A DNA stretch of 64,000 bases, from the NCBI RefSeq assembly GCF_900637955.1, contig NZ_LR134476.1:496001-560000 (forward strand). The letters run 5' to 3'. Positions 19,293 through 27,684 of the stretch are shown here, in pieces. This stretch comes from Trueperella bialowiezensis. Its GTDB lineage: Bacteria > Actinomycetota > Actinomycetes > Actinomycetales > Actinomycetaceae. The notes beneath the pieces were generated by a model. It ran no database searches. It worked only from the letters and a program-made list of their open reading frames with translations, and was not told the origin of the DNA. The position numbers were made by a program, and so were the translations under genes. Position 1 is the stretch's first letter. Each line of letters opens with the position of its first letter.

Positions 19293-22200
19293 TTAGCGCG
19301 CATCCGACGGCGCGCCTACCCTAATTCGCGGCATGCCGAGCCCCACCTTGGTGGACTGGCCGGCACCCGCAGAACCGGCGCCCGCAGGAACACCTCCGCC
19401 TGCACACCCACAGCCACAACCGCCGCCGAGCATGCCGCCCTGCAGTTCTGAAGGGTCGTATTCGCTCGGATCGGTCAGATCCAGATCCACGTCCCCGGTG
19501 AGATCAAGCTTCTGCTCGCCTTCCTTATGGTTGATGAACGCGGTGGAGATCATGAGCTTGATCCGGTTGAGCTGGTTAACCTCGGAGGCACCCGGATCGT
19601 AGTCGATCGCGGTGATGTTGGCCTGCGGGTACTTCTGGCGCAGCGCACGGAACATGCCCTTACCCACCACGTGGTTGGGCAGGCAGGCGAACGGCTGAGC
19701 ACAAATAATATTGGGCGTCCCGTTTTCGATCATGTCCATCATGTCGGCAGTCAGATACCAGCCTTCACCGGCCTGGTTGCCAAGCTGGGCGATCTCCTGA
19801 ACCTTCTCAGCCAGCTCTTGGATGGTCGGCCCGGCCGTGAACCGCTCCGATTTTTCAAGCGCCCGGCGGTAGGGCTTCTCGTATTGCTGGAGCACCCACA
19901 GCGCAAGATTGTTGAGCTTGCGCTGCCTGTTCGTCAGCGATCCGAGCGTCTCATACTTCCAGTCGGCAGTCACCAGCGAGTTGTGGAAGAACTGCGCCAA
20001 GCTCGGCAGCTCAGCCTCACACCCTTCAGCTTCAATCACGCCAACCGCGTCGTTATTCGCATCCGGATGGTATTGCACAAGGATCTCGCCCACCATGCCC
20101 ACTCGTGGCTTGCGCGGAATATCCTGCAACGGAACCGTGTCGAACTCGCGGGTGATCTCTTTGATCAGCGCGTGGAACCCAATCTTGCGCCCGAGCGTGG
20201 GCGAATAGCCCTTGTATTCGAAGAACTCCCGGACAACGAGGTCCCACTTTTCGTAGAGCGCCACCACGTTGCCGTCGATCTGATAGGGGCGCGTGCGCAG
20301 CAGCACCTTCTGCAAAAGATCACCAAGCGTCACCGCCTGGATCGCACGGTGCAGCATCGGAATCGTGAACTCGAAGCCCGGATTGTCTTCCAACCCCTGC
20401 GCAGACACCGCGATCACTGGCACCTGGCTGTATCCGGCGTCGCGCAACCCCTTGCGCAAAAGCCCCGCATAGTTCGTGGCGCGACACATCCCACCGGTCT
20501 GCGTGATCGCAACTGCCGTGCGGTCTGGATCGGCGCGCCCAGCCACGAATTCGTCGATGAGCTGCCCGATCACCACGATGGCCGGATAACACGAATCGTT
20601 ATTGACGTACTTCAGCCCGGTCTCAATGTTTTCCTTCGTCGTCTTTTCCAGCAGCTTCACGTTATAGCCGCCACGGCGGAGCACCGGCATGAGCAACCGG
20701 AAGTGGATCGGCGCCATCTGCGGCACGAGGATCGTGTAGCCGTCCTCGCGCATCTGCTTGGTAAACGGCACGGGTTCGTAAATATGCCCGGCCTTCTTGT
20801 ATTCCACCATTCCGGCCTGCGACGGCGCGATCGCGTTGCGGCGCCTGCGCCCATCGCCGTCGGCCTGCGCATCCAACTGCGCCGGATAGGTGAGCACTTC
20901 TTCTGACTCGGGCGGGGTGTCCATACCCATCCGTTCCGCTCGTTCGTCAACGGCAGCAGCCAGCGACCGCAGCCGAATACGCGCCGCGCCCAAGTTGGAG
21001 ATTTCGTCGATCTTGAGCGAGGTGTAGACGTCTCCCCTGCCCTCCAAGATTTCCTGCACCTGATCGGCGGTAATTGCATCCAGACCACACCCGAACGACA
21101 CAAGTTGCACAAGCTGCAGGTCCGGATCATCACCGGCGGTGGCGGCCGCCTCGTAGAGTCGCGAATGGTACGACCACTGGTCGCGCACGCGCAACGGGCG
21201 TTCGAGTTTGTTTTCGACGACGGCGTCCTCCGTCAGTACCGCCGTTCCCAGCCCCACGATGAGCTCGGGGATACCGTGGTTGATCTCCGGATCAAGGTGG
21301 TAGGGCCGCCCGGCGAGCACCACGCCCTTGATGTTGTTCTCGCGAATGTAGTCGAGCGCCTCTTGCCCCTTGGCTTTGACTTCGGCGCGCACGGCCGCCA
21401 TTTCCTCCCAGCCGGCCTCACAGGCCTCCCGGGCTTCTTCTTCGGTCACGCCCCAATCCGCGAAGGTTTCGGCAATTCGCCTCGGCAAGATTTCACGGTT
21501 CGACAGCGAGAGGAACGGCGAAATGAACGTCGCCTTCTCCTCCGTCAGCCGTTCCATATTGTTGCGGATGACCTCGGGATAGGTGGCCACAATCGGGCAG
21601 TTAAAGTTGTTGTCTTGCCCGCTCGTCGTCTCTTCAGAGTAGGACACGCACGGGTAGAAGATCGTCTTGATCCCCTTGCTCAGCAGCGATTCAATGTGTC
21701 CGTGGGCGAGCTTGGCCGGATAGCACACGTTTTCAGACGGGATGGATTCCATGCCGTCCTCGAATAGGGCGTGGTTCGAGCGCCCCGAAATCATCACCCG
21801 GAACTTGAGCTTGGTCAGTACCGTGAACCAGAACGGATAGTCCTCGTACATGTTGAGCACGCGCGGGATGCCGATATCGCCGCGTTCGGCGTCGGCTTCA
21901 CGCAAGCGGCGGTAGCCGAAAATACGCTTGTACTTCCACTCGTACATGTTCGGGATCGGCGACTTCGCCGGCACGCGTTCCAGCGACGCCCCACGCTCAC
22001 ACCGGTTACCCGACACGTGCCGCTCACCGGTGGAAAACTTCGAGATCGTCATGTTGCAGTGGTTTTGGCACAGACGGCAGGTCTTCAGCTCGGTTTCCAC
22101 CGTCAGCCCATCAAGCTCTTCGACGGTGAGCAACGACGACGGACGGGCCTGATCCACTTCGTCCGGCTTGTAGTGCCGCTTGGCCGTGAGCGCCGCTCCG

Positions 22201-23894
22201 AAAGCGCCCATGAGTCCGGCAATGTTAGGCCGGACTACTTCCCGGCCGGTCAGCAGTTCGAAAGCCCGCAAAACGGCGTCGTTCAAGAACGTTCCGCCTT
22301 GGACGACGACGTGGTCGCCGAGCTCGTCCGCATCCTTGAGCTTGATGACCTTGTACAGCGCGTTGCGAACCACGGAGTAGGACAGGCCTGCGGAAATGTC
22401 GGCCACGCTCGCGCCTTCCTTCTGCGCCTGCTTGACCGAGGAGTTCATGAACACGGTGCAGCGGGTGCCGAGGTCCACCGGCGCAGTGGATTCGGTGGCG
22501 GCCTTCGCGAAGCTCTGCACGTCGGTATTCATGCCCGCGGCAAAGGTCTGCAGGAACGATCCACAGCCCGAGGAGCAAGCCTCGTTGACGGAGATCGAAT
22601 CGACCACGCCGTTCTTAATCCGCAGGTACTTCATGTCCTGGCCGCCAATATCAATGACGGACGTGACGCCCGGCTGCAAGTACTCGGCCGCGCGGAAGTG
22701 AGCCATCGTTTCGATCTCGCCCTCGTCCACACCAATCGCGGACTGCACAATACCTTCGCCGTAGCCGGTCGAGCACGAGCGCACGATTCGCGCCGTGTCA
22801 GGTAGCTCGTTTTGGATGCGCGTGACGATCTCCACCGCCGCGTTCACCGGATCGCCCTCATTCGAAGCGTAGTGCGTGAACACAATGCGGTCGTCTTCAT
22901 CAATGACGACGGCCTTGATCGTCGTCGACCCGGCATCAATACCGAGGAAGCAATCACCGCGAGCCTCCGACGTCGGCACGGACTCCACCCTCGCCTTGTC
23001 GTGGCGGGCGTAAAACTCGGCGCGTTCGGCGTCGTTTTCAAAAAGCGGACGAAGCCGGTTCGTCTCGATCCCGGCGTTGCCTGCCTCGCGCAGGGTGGTC
23101 GCCATCGTGTCGAGTTGTTTAACGTTGTTTTCGTCAGCGAGCATGGCAGCACCAATTGCAACGTAGAGCTGTGCGCGCTCGGGAGTAACGTAGGATTCGA
23201 CCTTGTCGAGAATGCGCTCGTAAGCTTTACGCAGTTCGGGCAGGAAGTGCAACGGACCGCCGAGGAACATAACATTGCCGCGGATCGGACGGCCGTTCGC
23301 AAGGCCAGCCACCGTCTGCGTTGCCACCGACTGGAAGATGGACGCTGCGAGGTCTTCGTGCGCCGCACCTTGATTGAGCAGCGGCTGGACGTCCGTCTTA
23401 GCAAACACTCCACAGCGGGAGGCGATCGGGTAAATCGTTTCGTAATTCTTGGCCAGTTCGTTCAGCCCGGCGGCGTCGGTGTTGAGCAGGGAGGCCATTT
23501 GGTCGATGAAGGCGCCCGTGCCTCCCGCACACGTACCATTCATGCGCTGTTCAGGGGTGGGCTTGAGGTAGGTGAGCTTGGCATCCTCGCCGCCGAGTTC
23601 GATGATGACGTCGGTGTCCGGGTAAGCGCGGCGGGTGGCCTCGGTTTCCGCGATGACCTCTTGCACGAACGGGATGTCGAGCACGTTGGCAACAGCCATA
23701 CCACCCGAGCCCGTCACCGCGGCACTCACATCAATACCGGGATGCTCGAACGCGATATCGGACAGCAGTTTGGCAAGCTCCGCACGCACGTCGGCATGGT
23801 GGCGCCGATAGTCTTCGAAAACGATGTCCTCGCCGTCGAGCAACACTGCCTTGACTGTCGTCGACCCGACGTCAATCCCTAATCGATACACCAT
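19293..23894 (-). CDS. 2-hydroxyacyl-CoA dehydratase activator/dehydratase-type fusion protein (BadF/BadG/HgdC + DUF2229)
   Basis: About 1533 residues from the ATG at 23892-23894 (GGGGG upstream; a TTG 21 bases earlier is possible). Two consecutive ASKHA ATPase modules: the first opens LGIDVGSTTVKAVLLD and has Cys122 (GTCAGGTGAF) and Cys161 (SRCGVFAKTD), matching the two Cys that bridge the [4Fe-4S] cluster in HgdC-type activases; the second opens FLGIDAGSTTIKAVVID (about residue 316) with Cys440/444 and Cys479. A long C-terminal part has the DUF2229/CoA-dehydratase-like segments (SENVCYPAKLAHGH, FYPCVSYSEE, VSFGCGLDAITADQ). The end is a Gly-Cys tail (GGGCGCGCAGGG). Family members use ATP to inject electrons into radical dehydratases in anaerobes; the substrate of this one is unknown. 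Divergent from tetR with two shared operators. Confidence 0.88.
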   Translation of the reverse strand: MVYRLGIDVGSTTVKAVLLDGEDIVFEDYRRHHADVRAELAKLLSDIAFEHPGIDVSAAVTGSGGMAVANVLDIPFVQEVIAETEATRRAYPDTDVIIELGGEDAKLTYLKPTPEQRMNGTCAGGTGAFIDQMASLLNTDAAGLNELAKNYETIYPIASRCGVFAKTDVQPLLNQGAAHEDLAASIFQSVATQTVAGLANGRPIRGNVMFLGGPLHFLPELRKAYERILDKVESYVTPERAQLYVAIGAAMLADENNVKQLDTMATTLREAGNAGIETNRLRPLFENDAERAEFYARHDKARVESVPTSEARGDCFLGIDAGSTTIKAVVIDEDDRIVFTHYASNEGDPVNAAVEIVTRIQNELPDTARIVRSCSTGYGEGIVQSAIGVDEGEIETMAHFRAAEYLQPGVTSVIDIGGQDMKYLRIKNGVVDSISVNEACSSGCGSFLQTFAAGMNTDVQSFAKAATESTAPVDLGTRCTVFMNSSVKQAQKEGASVADISAGLSYSVVRNALYKVIKLKDADELGDHVVVQGGTFLNDAVLRAFELLTGREVVRPNIAGLMGAFGAALTAKRHYKPDEVDQARPSSLLTVEELDGLTVETELKTCRLCQNHCNMTISKFSTGERHVSGNRCERGASLERVPAKSPIPNMYEWKYKRIFGYRRLREADAERGDIGIPRVLNMYEDYPFWFTVLTKLKFRVMISGRSNHALFEDGMESIPSENVCYPAKLAHGHIESLLSKGIKTIFYPCVSYSEETTSGQDNNFNCPIVATYPEVIRNNMERLTEEKATFISPFLSLSNREILPRRIAETFADWGVTEEEAREACEAGWEEMAAVRAEVKAKGQEALDYIRENNIKGVVLAGRPYHLDPEINHGIPELIVGLGTAVLTEDAVVENKLERPLRVRDQWSYHSRLYEAAATAGDDPDLQLVQLVSFGCGLDAITADQVQEILEGRGDVYTSLKIDEISNLGAARIRLRSLAAAVDERAERMGMDTPPESEEVLTYPAQLDAQADGDGRRRRNAIAPSQAGMVEYKKAGHIYEPVPFTKQMREDGYTILVPQMAPIHFRLLMPVLRRGGYNVKLLEKTTKENIETGLKYVNNDSCYPAIVVIGQLIDEFVAGRADPDRTAVAITQTGGMCRATNYAGLLRKGLRDAGYSQVPVIAVSAQGLEDNPGFEFTIPMLHRAIQAVTLGDLLQKVLLRTRPYQIDGNVVALYEKWDLVVREFFEYKGYSPTLGRKIGFHALIKEITREFDTVPLQDIPRKPRVGMVGEILVQYHPDANNDAVGVIEAEGCEAELPSLAQFFHNSLVTADWKYETLGSLTNRQRKLNNLALWVLQQYEKPYRRALEKSERFTAGPTIQELAEKVQEIAQLGNQAGEGWYLTADMMDMIENGTPNIICAQPFACLPNHVVGKGMFRALRQKYPQANITAIDYDPGASEVNQLNRIKLMISTAFINHKEGEQKLDLTGDVDLDLTDPSEYDPSELQGGMLGGGCGCGCAGGGVPAGAGSAGAGQSTKVGLGMPRIRVGAPSDAR

Positions 23895-23962
23895 CCGATA
23901 CCCCCACACTGCCAAAGAAGATGGTCGTGACCAATAGTTAGACCGTAACCAGTCAAGATATC

Positions 23963-23983
23963 AATTTCAATGGCAGTGAAATT
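23963..23983. promoter_or_regulatory. Operator 1 for the TetR-type regulator
   Basis: Palindrome AATTTCA-N7-TGAAATT, extended on the right to TGAAATTAGT. It lies 69 bases upstream of the activase start in the divergent activase/tetR region. An equivalent site with the same N7 spacing sits next to the tetR start, which makes a chance palindrome unlikely. Confidence 0.65.
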
Positions 23984-24046
23984 AGTTCTGCTAAACGACG
24001 AAACCGCTGACCTAAGGCGGTAAACTCACTAGGACTTTTGCCCTAA

Positions 24047-24067
24047 AGTTTCAGCGGCGTTGAAATT
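24047..24067. promoter_or_regulatory. Operator 2 for the TetR-type regulator
   Basis: Palindrome AGTTTCA-N7-TGAAATT, again extended to TGAAATTAGT, 22 bases before the tetR ATG. It shares the right arm and a CTTGCT/TTCTGCT flank with the first operator; centres are 84 bp apart. Placement suits autorepression of tetR and joint control of the divergent activase gene. Confidence 0.65.
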
Positions 24068-24088
24068 AGTCTTGCTTCAGGGAGGAAC

Positions 24089-24706
24089 ATGACACGCACA
24101 ACAGAAACCCGAGGGCCCGCGGGCAGGCGCGGCGAAGTCCGCAACAGGCTCATCGAAGCCGGTCGCGAACTGTTTACGAAAAAAGAATTCTCCGCCGTCA
24201 CACTCCGTGAAATCGCAGCCAAAGCAGACTGCGACGCCGGGCTCATCAACTACTACTTCGGCGGCAAAGCCGGGCTCTTCCGCGAGGCGATGTCCCTTCC
24301 CCACGACCCCATCGAAGTCATCCACGAAGCTTTCGGCGACGGGCGCCCCGGCGTCGGCAAACGCGTATGCCTCGCCGTCCTCAAACTCTGGGAAGAATCC
24401 ACCGTCCCCTCCTACGCGAAAATCTATATTTCCACGCTTCTATCCTCAGAATCCACGTTCGAGATGTTCTCTTCGTGGGTGGTCAACGAAATGCTCGAAC
24501 CCATGGCCGCCAAACTGCCCGTCTCGAACGCGAAACTACGCGCCGAACTCGCCTTCGGCCAGGTCATCGGCCTGTGCTCGGCACGCTACGTTTTCGCCCG
24601 CGAACCCTTAGCATCCCTTCCCCGCGAGCAAGTCGCCAACATTTACGGCCCGCTCGTCGACGCCGTCCTATTCGGTAAACTCCCGCAAACCAACGTTTCC
24701 CCGTAG
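24089..24706 (+). CDS. TetR-family transcriptional regulator
   Basis: 205 residues with GGGAGG upstream of the ATG. The N-terminal helix-turn-helix is typical: RNRLIEAGRELFTKKEFSAVTLR, then EIAAKADCDAGLINYYFGGKAGLF (recognition helix region NYYFGGK). The C-terminal ligand domain shows no recognisable effector type. Its position divergent from the activase gene, with two matched palindromes between them, indicates local control of that gene and of itself. The inducer may be a CoA- or acid-type metabolite, but that is a guess. Confidence 0.92.
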   Translation: MTRTTETRGPAGRRGEVRNRLIEAGRELFTKKEFSAVTLREIAAKADCDAGLINYYFGGKAGLFREAMSLPHDPIEVIHEAFGDGRPGVGKRVCLAVLKLWEESTVPSYAKIYISTLLSSESTFEMFSSWVVNEMLEPMAAKLPVSNAKLRAELAFGQVIGLCSARYVFAREPLASLPREQVANIYGPLVDAVLFGKLPQTNVSP

Positions 24707-24741
24707 AATCTACTTCGTTAGCACAACGCGGAAGGAACGCC

Positions 24742-25173
24742 ATGATTGAACTCGCTAGCTTCGCAACGCCAGAACTCGAGGAAGCCTTCGCAAGGCTCAT
24801 CCCCCAACTCTCGACGTCGACCACGCCGATGGTGGAAGAAGAGATCGACGAGCTGCTCAGCCAAGAAGCCTCTGACCTCATCCTCTACAAAGACGACGCC
24901 GGCAAGATTCAAGGCATGCTCACCCTCGTCACATTCACCATCCCCACGGGTACACGTGCGTGGATCGAGGACGTCGTCGTTGATAGCGCAGCACGCGGGC
25001 AAGGCGCAGGCATGCAGCTCGTGGAAGCAGCACTCGAACTGGCGGCCAAGCGCGGAGCGAAGACAGTCGACCTCACCTCCCGCCCGGCACGCGAAGCTGC
25101 GAACCGGCTCTACCAGCGTGCAGGCTTCGAACGGCGCGACACCAACGTCTACCGCTACACGAAGACGGACTAG
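24742..25173 (+). CDS. GNAT-family N-acetyltransferase
   Basis: 143 residues, AAGGAA upstream of the ATG. The acetyl-CoA-binding motif A reads IEDVVVDSAARGQGAGMQLVEAAL (Q/R-x-x-G-x-G/A form), followed by the C-terminal GNAT strand-helix segment LTSRPAREAANRLYQRAGFERRDTNVYRY. The acceptor substrate cannot be predicted. It begins 35 bases after tetR on the same strand and ends just 1 base from the convergent epimerase gene. Confidence 0.9.
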   Translation: MIELASFATPELEEAFARLIPQLSTSTTPMVEEEIDELLSQEASDLILYKDDAGKIQGMLTLVTFTIPTGTRAWIEDVVVDSAARGQGAGMQLVEAALELAAKRGAKTVDLTSRPAREAANRLYQRAGFERRDTNVYRYTKTD

Positions 25174-25174
25174 C

Positions 25175-25861
25175 CTAGCTGCGGAACTCGCGCTCGGCCT
25201 GCTCCATCTGGTCGGCAAACTTCTTCACGGCCGCGGTGATACCTTCCGGGTGATTGAACGTCACATAGATACCCGTGACCAGCCAGTCTGCACCCCGCTT
25301 AACAAGCTCCGGAGCAAGCTCAGGGGTCACGCCGCCGTCGATCTCAATCTTGAAATCACTTCCGGTTTCCGCACGCAGAGCCGACAGCTCCGAAAGACGT
25401 TCGAGCGAGCCATCAAGGAAAGGCTGCCCGGAAAAGCCCGGCTCCACCGTCATAAGAATGACGTAATCAAGAAGGTGCACATACGGGCGAATGATGTCGA
25501 TGGGCATCGACGGATTGATCGCCACACCCGCACCCATTCCGCGCTTCTTGCAAGCACTCAGCGTGCGCACAGCGAACGACGTCGCATCCGCATGAAACGC
25601 CATGTGCGTGGCGCCCGCGTCAGCTAACTCATCGATGTAATCCGCCGGATTGTCCACCATCATGTGAGCATCAAACTGGACGTGCGGATGCCGTTGCTTA
25701 ATATCGGAGATCACCCTGACGGGGAAGCACAGGTTTGGCACGTAGTGGCCGTCCATCAGGTCAATATGGAACATCGTCACGCCAGCTGCCACAAGCTCAT
25801 CGACCTGCTCAGGCAATTCCATCAGGTCACAGTTAGCTAGCGAAGGAAGATTGAGAATCAC
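25175..25861 (-). CDS. Ribulose-phosphate 3-epimerase family protein (Rpe/AlsE)
   Basis: 228 residues, a TIM-barrel sugar-phosphate epimerase. Metal and catalytic motifs are present: FHIDLMDGHYVPNL (His and Asp), DAHMMVDNPADY (His), MTVEPGFSGQPF and KIEIDGGVTPE (catalytic Asp). The N-terminal PSLANCDLMEL replaces the PSILSADF typical of housekeeping Rpe and is closer to allulose-6-phosphate epimerase-like members, so the exact substrate (ribulose-5-P, allulose-6-P or similar) is open. The start is GTG with GGTGG upstream. No pentose-phosphate genes lie next to it. Confidence 0.85.
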   Translation of the reverse strand: MILNLPSLANCDLMELPEQVDELVAAGVTMFHIDLMDGHYVPNLCFPVRVISDIKQRHPHVQFDAHMMVDNPADYIDELADAGATHMAFHADATSFAVRTLSACKKRGMGAGVAINPSMPIDIIRPYVHLLDYVILMTVEPGFSGQPFLDGSLERLSELSALRAETGSDFKIEIDGGVTPELAPELVKRGADWLVTGIYVTFNHPEGITAAVKKFADQMEQAEREFRS

Positions 25862-25950
25862 TGGTCCACCTCGATCAGTTAATTTTGCCGTCCCCTTAAC
25901 CTATCACGGCAGGTTCTAGCCTTGGCCGCGTTTAACAGACGAGCCGCCCC

Positions 25951-26075
25951 GCATTGTTGCTGTGGTGCCCGGCGTTATTGCCGTGGTCCTCGCCATTATT
26001 GCTAAATAAGCAGAAATGAAAGGGTTGGGAGCCCTCGAGTCCCCCATTACTGCTAAATAAGCAGAAACGAAGGGG
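25951..26075. repeat. 21-bp periodic units plus a 32-bp direct repeat
   Basis: ATTGTTGC (25953), GTTATTGC (25974) and ATTATTGC (25995) recur at exact 21-bp steps. The third unit opens a 32-bp block (25993-26024) repeated at 26044-26075 with 4 to 5 differences; both contain TGCTAAATAAGCAGAAA, itself a small TGCT/AGCA dyad. Origin and role unknown. Confidence 0.6.
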
Positions 26076-26106
26076 CGGGGGCGAACGCCACCGCGTTCGC
26101 CCCCGC
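26075..26106 (-). terminator. Probable terminator of fumC
   Basis: A perfect 14-bp stem (gcgggggcgaacgc / gcgttcgcccccgc) with a 4-base loop, 82 bases after the fumC stop. On the minus strand it is followed by CCCTTCGTTTC, so the U-tract is poor. Confidence 0.6.
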
Positions 26107-26187
26107 TTACAGTCCGCCAGCTTTTCACCAGCTTGTAGCTGGCAGATCACCAGCTAGCCACTGGCCGATAAGCCAGCTCACAGGTTC

Positions 26188-27573
26188 TTAGTAGTCGCCT
26201 ACCATCGTGGTCACGTCGAGTGCCTTCGTCAGGGTCTCCTCGTCGATCTCCCCGCGCTCAACGAATCCGAGATCGAGGGCGGCTTCCTTGACCGTGATGT
26301 TCTCGGCCACCGAGTGCTTGGCGATCTTCGCCGCGTTCTCGTAGCCGATGTGCCGGTTCAGTGGAGTCACGATCGACGGCGAGGACTCGGCAAGTTCGAG
26401 CGCGCGCTCGCGGTTCGCCTCCGCGCCGTCGATGGTCTTGGTGGCGAGTACCTCACACATGTTGCCCAGAATGTTGATCGATTCGAGCAGGTTCTGTGCC
26501 ATCACAGGGAGCATGACGAGCAGGTCGAAGTTGCCCTGAGCACCCGCAAACGCGATCGCAGAATCGTTGCCGATTACCTGAGCGGCAACCATGACGGCCG
26601 CTTCCGGAACCACCGGGTTGACCTTGCCCGGCATGATCGACGAGCCCGGCTGCAGATCGGGCAGGTGCAGTTCGCCGATGCCGGCGCGCGGGCCAGAGCC
26701 CATCCAGCGCAGGTCGTTCGCGATCTTCACCAAAGAAACAGCAACCACGCGTAGCGCACCCGAGGTCTCCACCAGCGAGTCCTGCGCCGCCTGCGCTTCA
26801 AAGTGGTTGGCTGCCTCCACGAACGGCAGACCCGTGTTCTCCGCGATCAGCTCGATCACACGCTGCGAGAAGCCCTCCGGCGTGTTGATACCGGTACCCA
26901 CGGCCGTGCCACCCAAGGGCAGTTCGGCCAGCCGCTTTTCCGTGTCCTTCACCCGCTCGATGCCGTAGCGGATCTGCTGAGCGTAGCCGGAAAACTCCTG
27001 ACCCAGGGTGATCGGCGTGGCATCCATGAGATGGGTGCGGCCCGCCTTAACCACGTCCTTCCACTCGTCAGCCTTCGCCTCGAGGGAAGCAAGAAGAACT
27101 TCCATCTTCGGGTAGAGGTTCTCCCGCAGAGCAGCCAGCGCCGCGATGTGGATCGACGACGGGAACACATCGTTCGACGACTGCGAGGCGTTCACGTGAT
27201 CGTTGGGGTGGATCTCAAGTTCGTCAGTTGAGGCGAGTGTTGCGATCACCTCGTTCATGTTCATGTTCGACGACGTGCCCGAGCCGGTCTGGAACACGTC
27301 AATCGGGAAATGATCGTCATGCTTGCCGGAGATCACCTCGTCGGCAGCAGCAACAATCGCATCCTTCCGCTCATCCGAAATCACGCCGAGTTCGTTGTTC
27401 GCGATCGCGGCCGCACGCTTGATCTGTGCGAGTGCGTGAATATGCGGTGGTTCGAGCCTCTTACCAGAAATCGGGAAGTTCTCCACGGCCCGCTGGGTCT
27501 GTGCCCGGTAGAGGGCGTCCTTGGGCACTTTCACTTCGCCCATCGTGTCGTGTTCGATCCGGTACTCAGTCAT
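26188..27573 (-). CDS. fumC: Fumarate hydratase, class II
   Basis: 461 residues, full length. It starts with AAAGGAG upstream of the ATG. Motifs: [13 protein letters not shown] (substrate loop), [29 protein letters not shown] and the superfamily signature [11 protein letters not shown] with its catalytic Ser. It interconverts fumarate and malate. With sdhCAB and sucCD in the same window it covers three consecutive TCA steps, which could also run in the reductive direction. Confidence 0.97.
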   Translation of the reverse strand: MTEYRIEHDTMGEVKVPKDALYRAQTQRAVENFPISGKRLEPPHIHALAQIKRAAAIANNELGVISDERKDAIVAAADEVISGKHDDHFPIDVFQTGSGTSSNMNMNEVIATLASTDELEIHPNDHVNASQSSNDVFPSSIHIAALAALRENLYPKMEVLLASLEAKADEWKDVVKAGRTHLMDATPITLGQEFSGYAQQIRYGIERVKDTEKRLAELPLGGTAVGTGINTPEGFSQRVIELIAENTGLPFVEAANHFEAQAAQDSLVETSGALRVVAVSLVKIANDLRWMGSGPRAGIGELHLPDLQPGSSIMPGKVNPVVPEAAVMVAAQVIGNDSAIAFAGAQGNFDLLVMLPVMAQNLLESINILGNMCEVLATKTIDGAEANRERALELAESSPSIVTPLNRHIGYENAAKIAKHSVAENITVKEAALDLGFVERGEIDEETLTKALDVTTMVGDY

Positions 27574-27684
27574 AACTCTCCTTTGAGACCTGATAGTGTC
27601 TGTACCTCGTTTTTACCATGCTCAGCCCACTCGTTCTAGCCTCCACGCGCAGGTTCAGCCATCGGCAAGAAGACTATGTACTCG

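Larger units (their letters stand above)
25862..26187. other. Intergenic region between fumC and rpe with repeats and a terminator, no convincing gene
   Basis: 326 bases. Going upward in coordinates it contains three 21-bp-spaced ATTRTTGC-type units, a 32-bp direct repeat with core TGCTAAATAAGCAGAAA, a 14-bp hairpin (fumC terminator) and a cluster of CCAGCT hexamers. Open frames exist on the minus strand but have no ribosome-binding site and run through the hairpin. Confidence 0.6.

Noticed and set aside
25916-26128. Minus-strand open frames across the fumC–rpe intergenic repeats
   Set aside because: No ribosome-binding site and they read through the fumC terminator stem; kept only as a possibility under the repeat finding.
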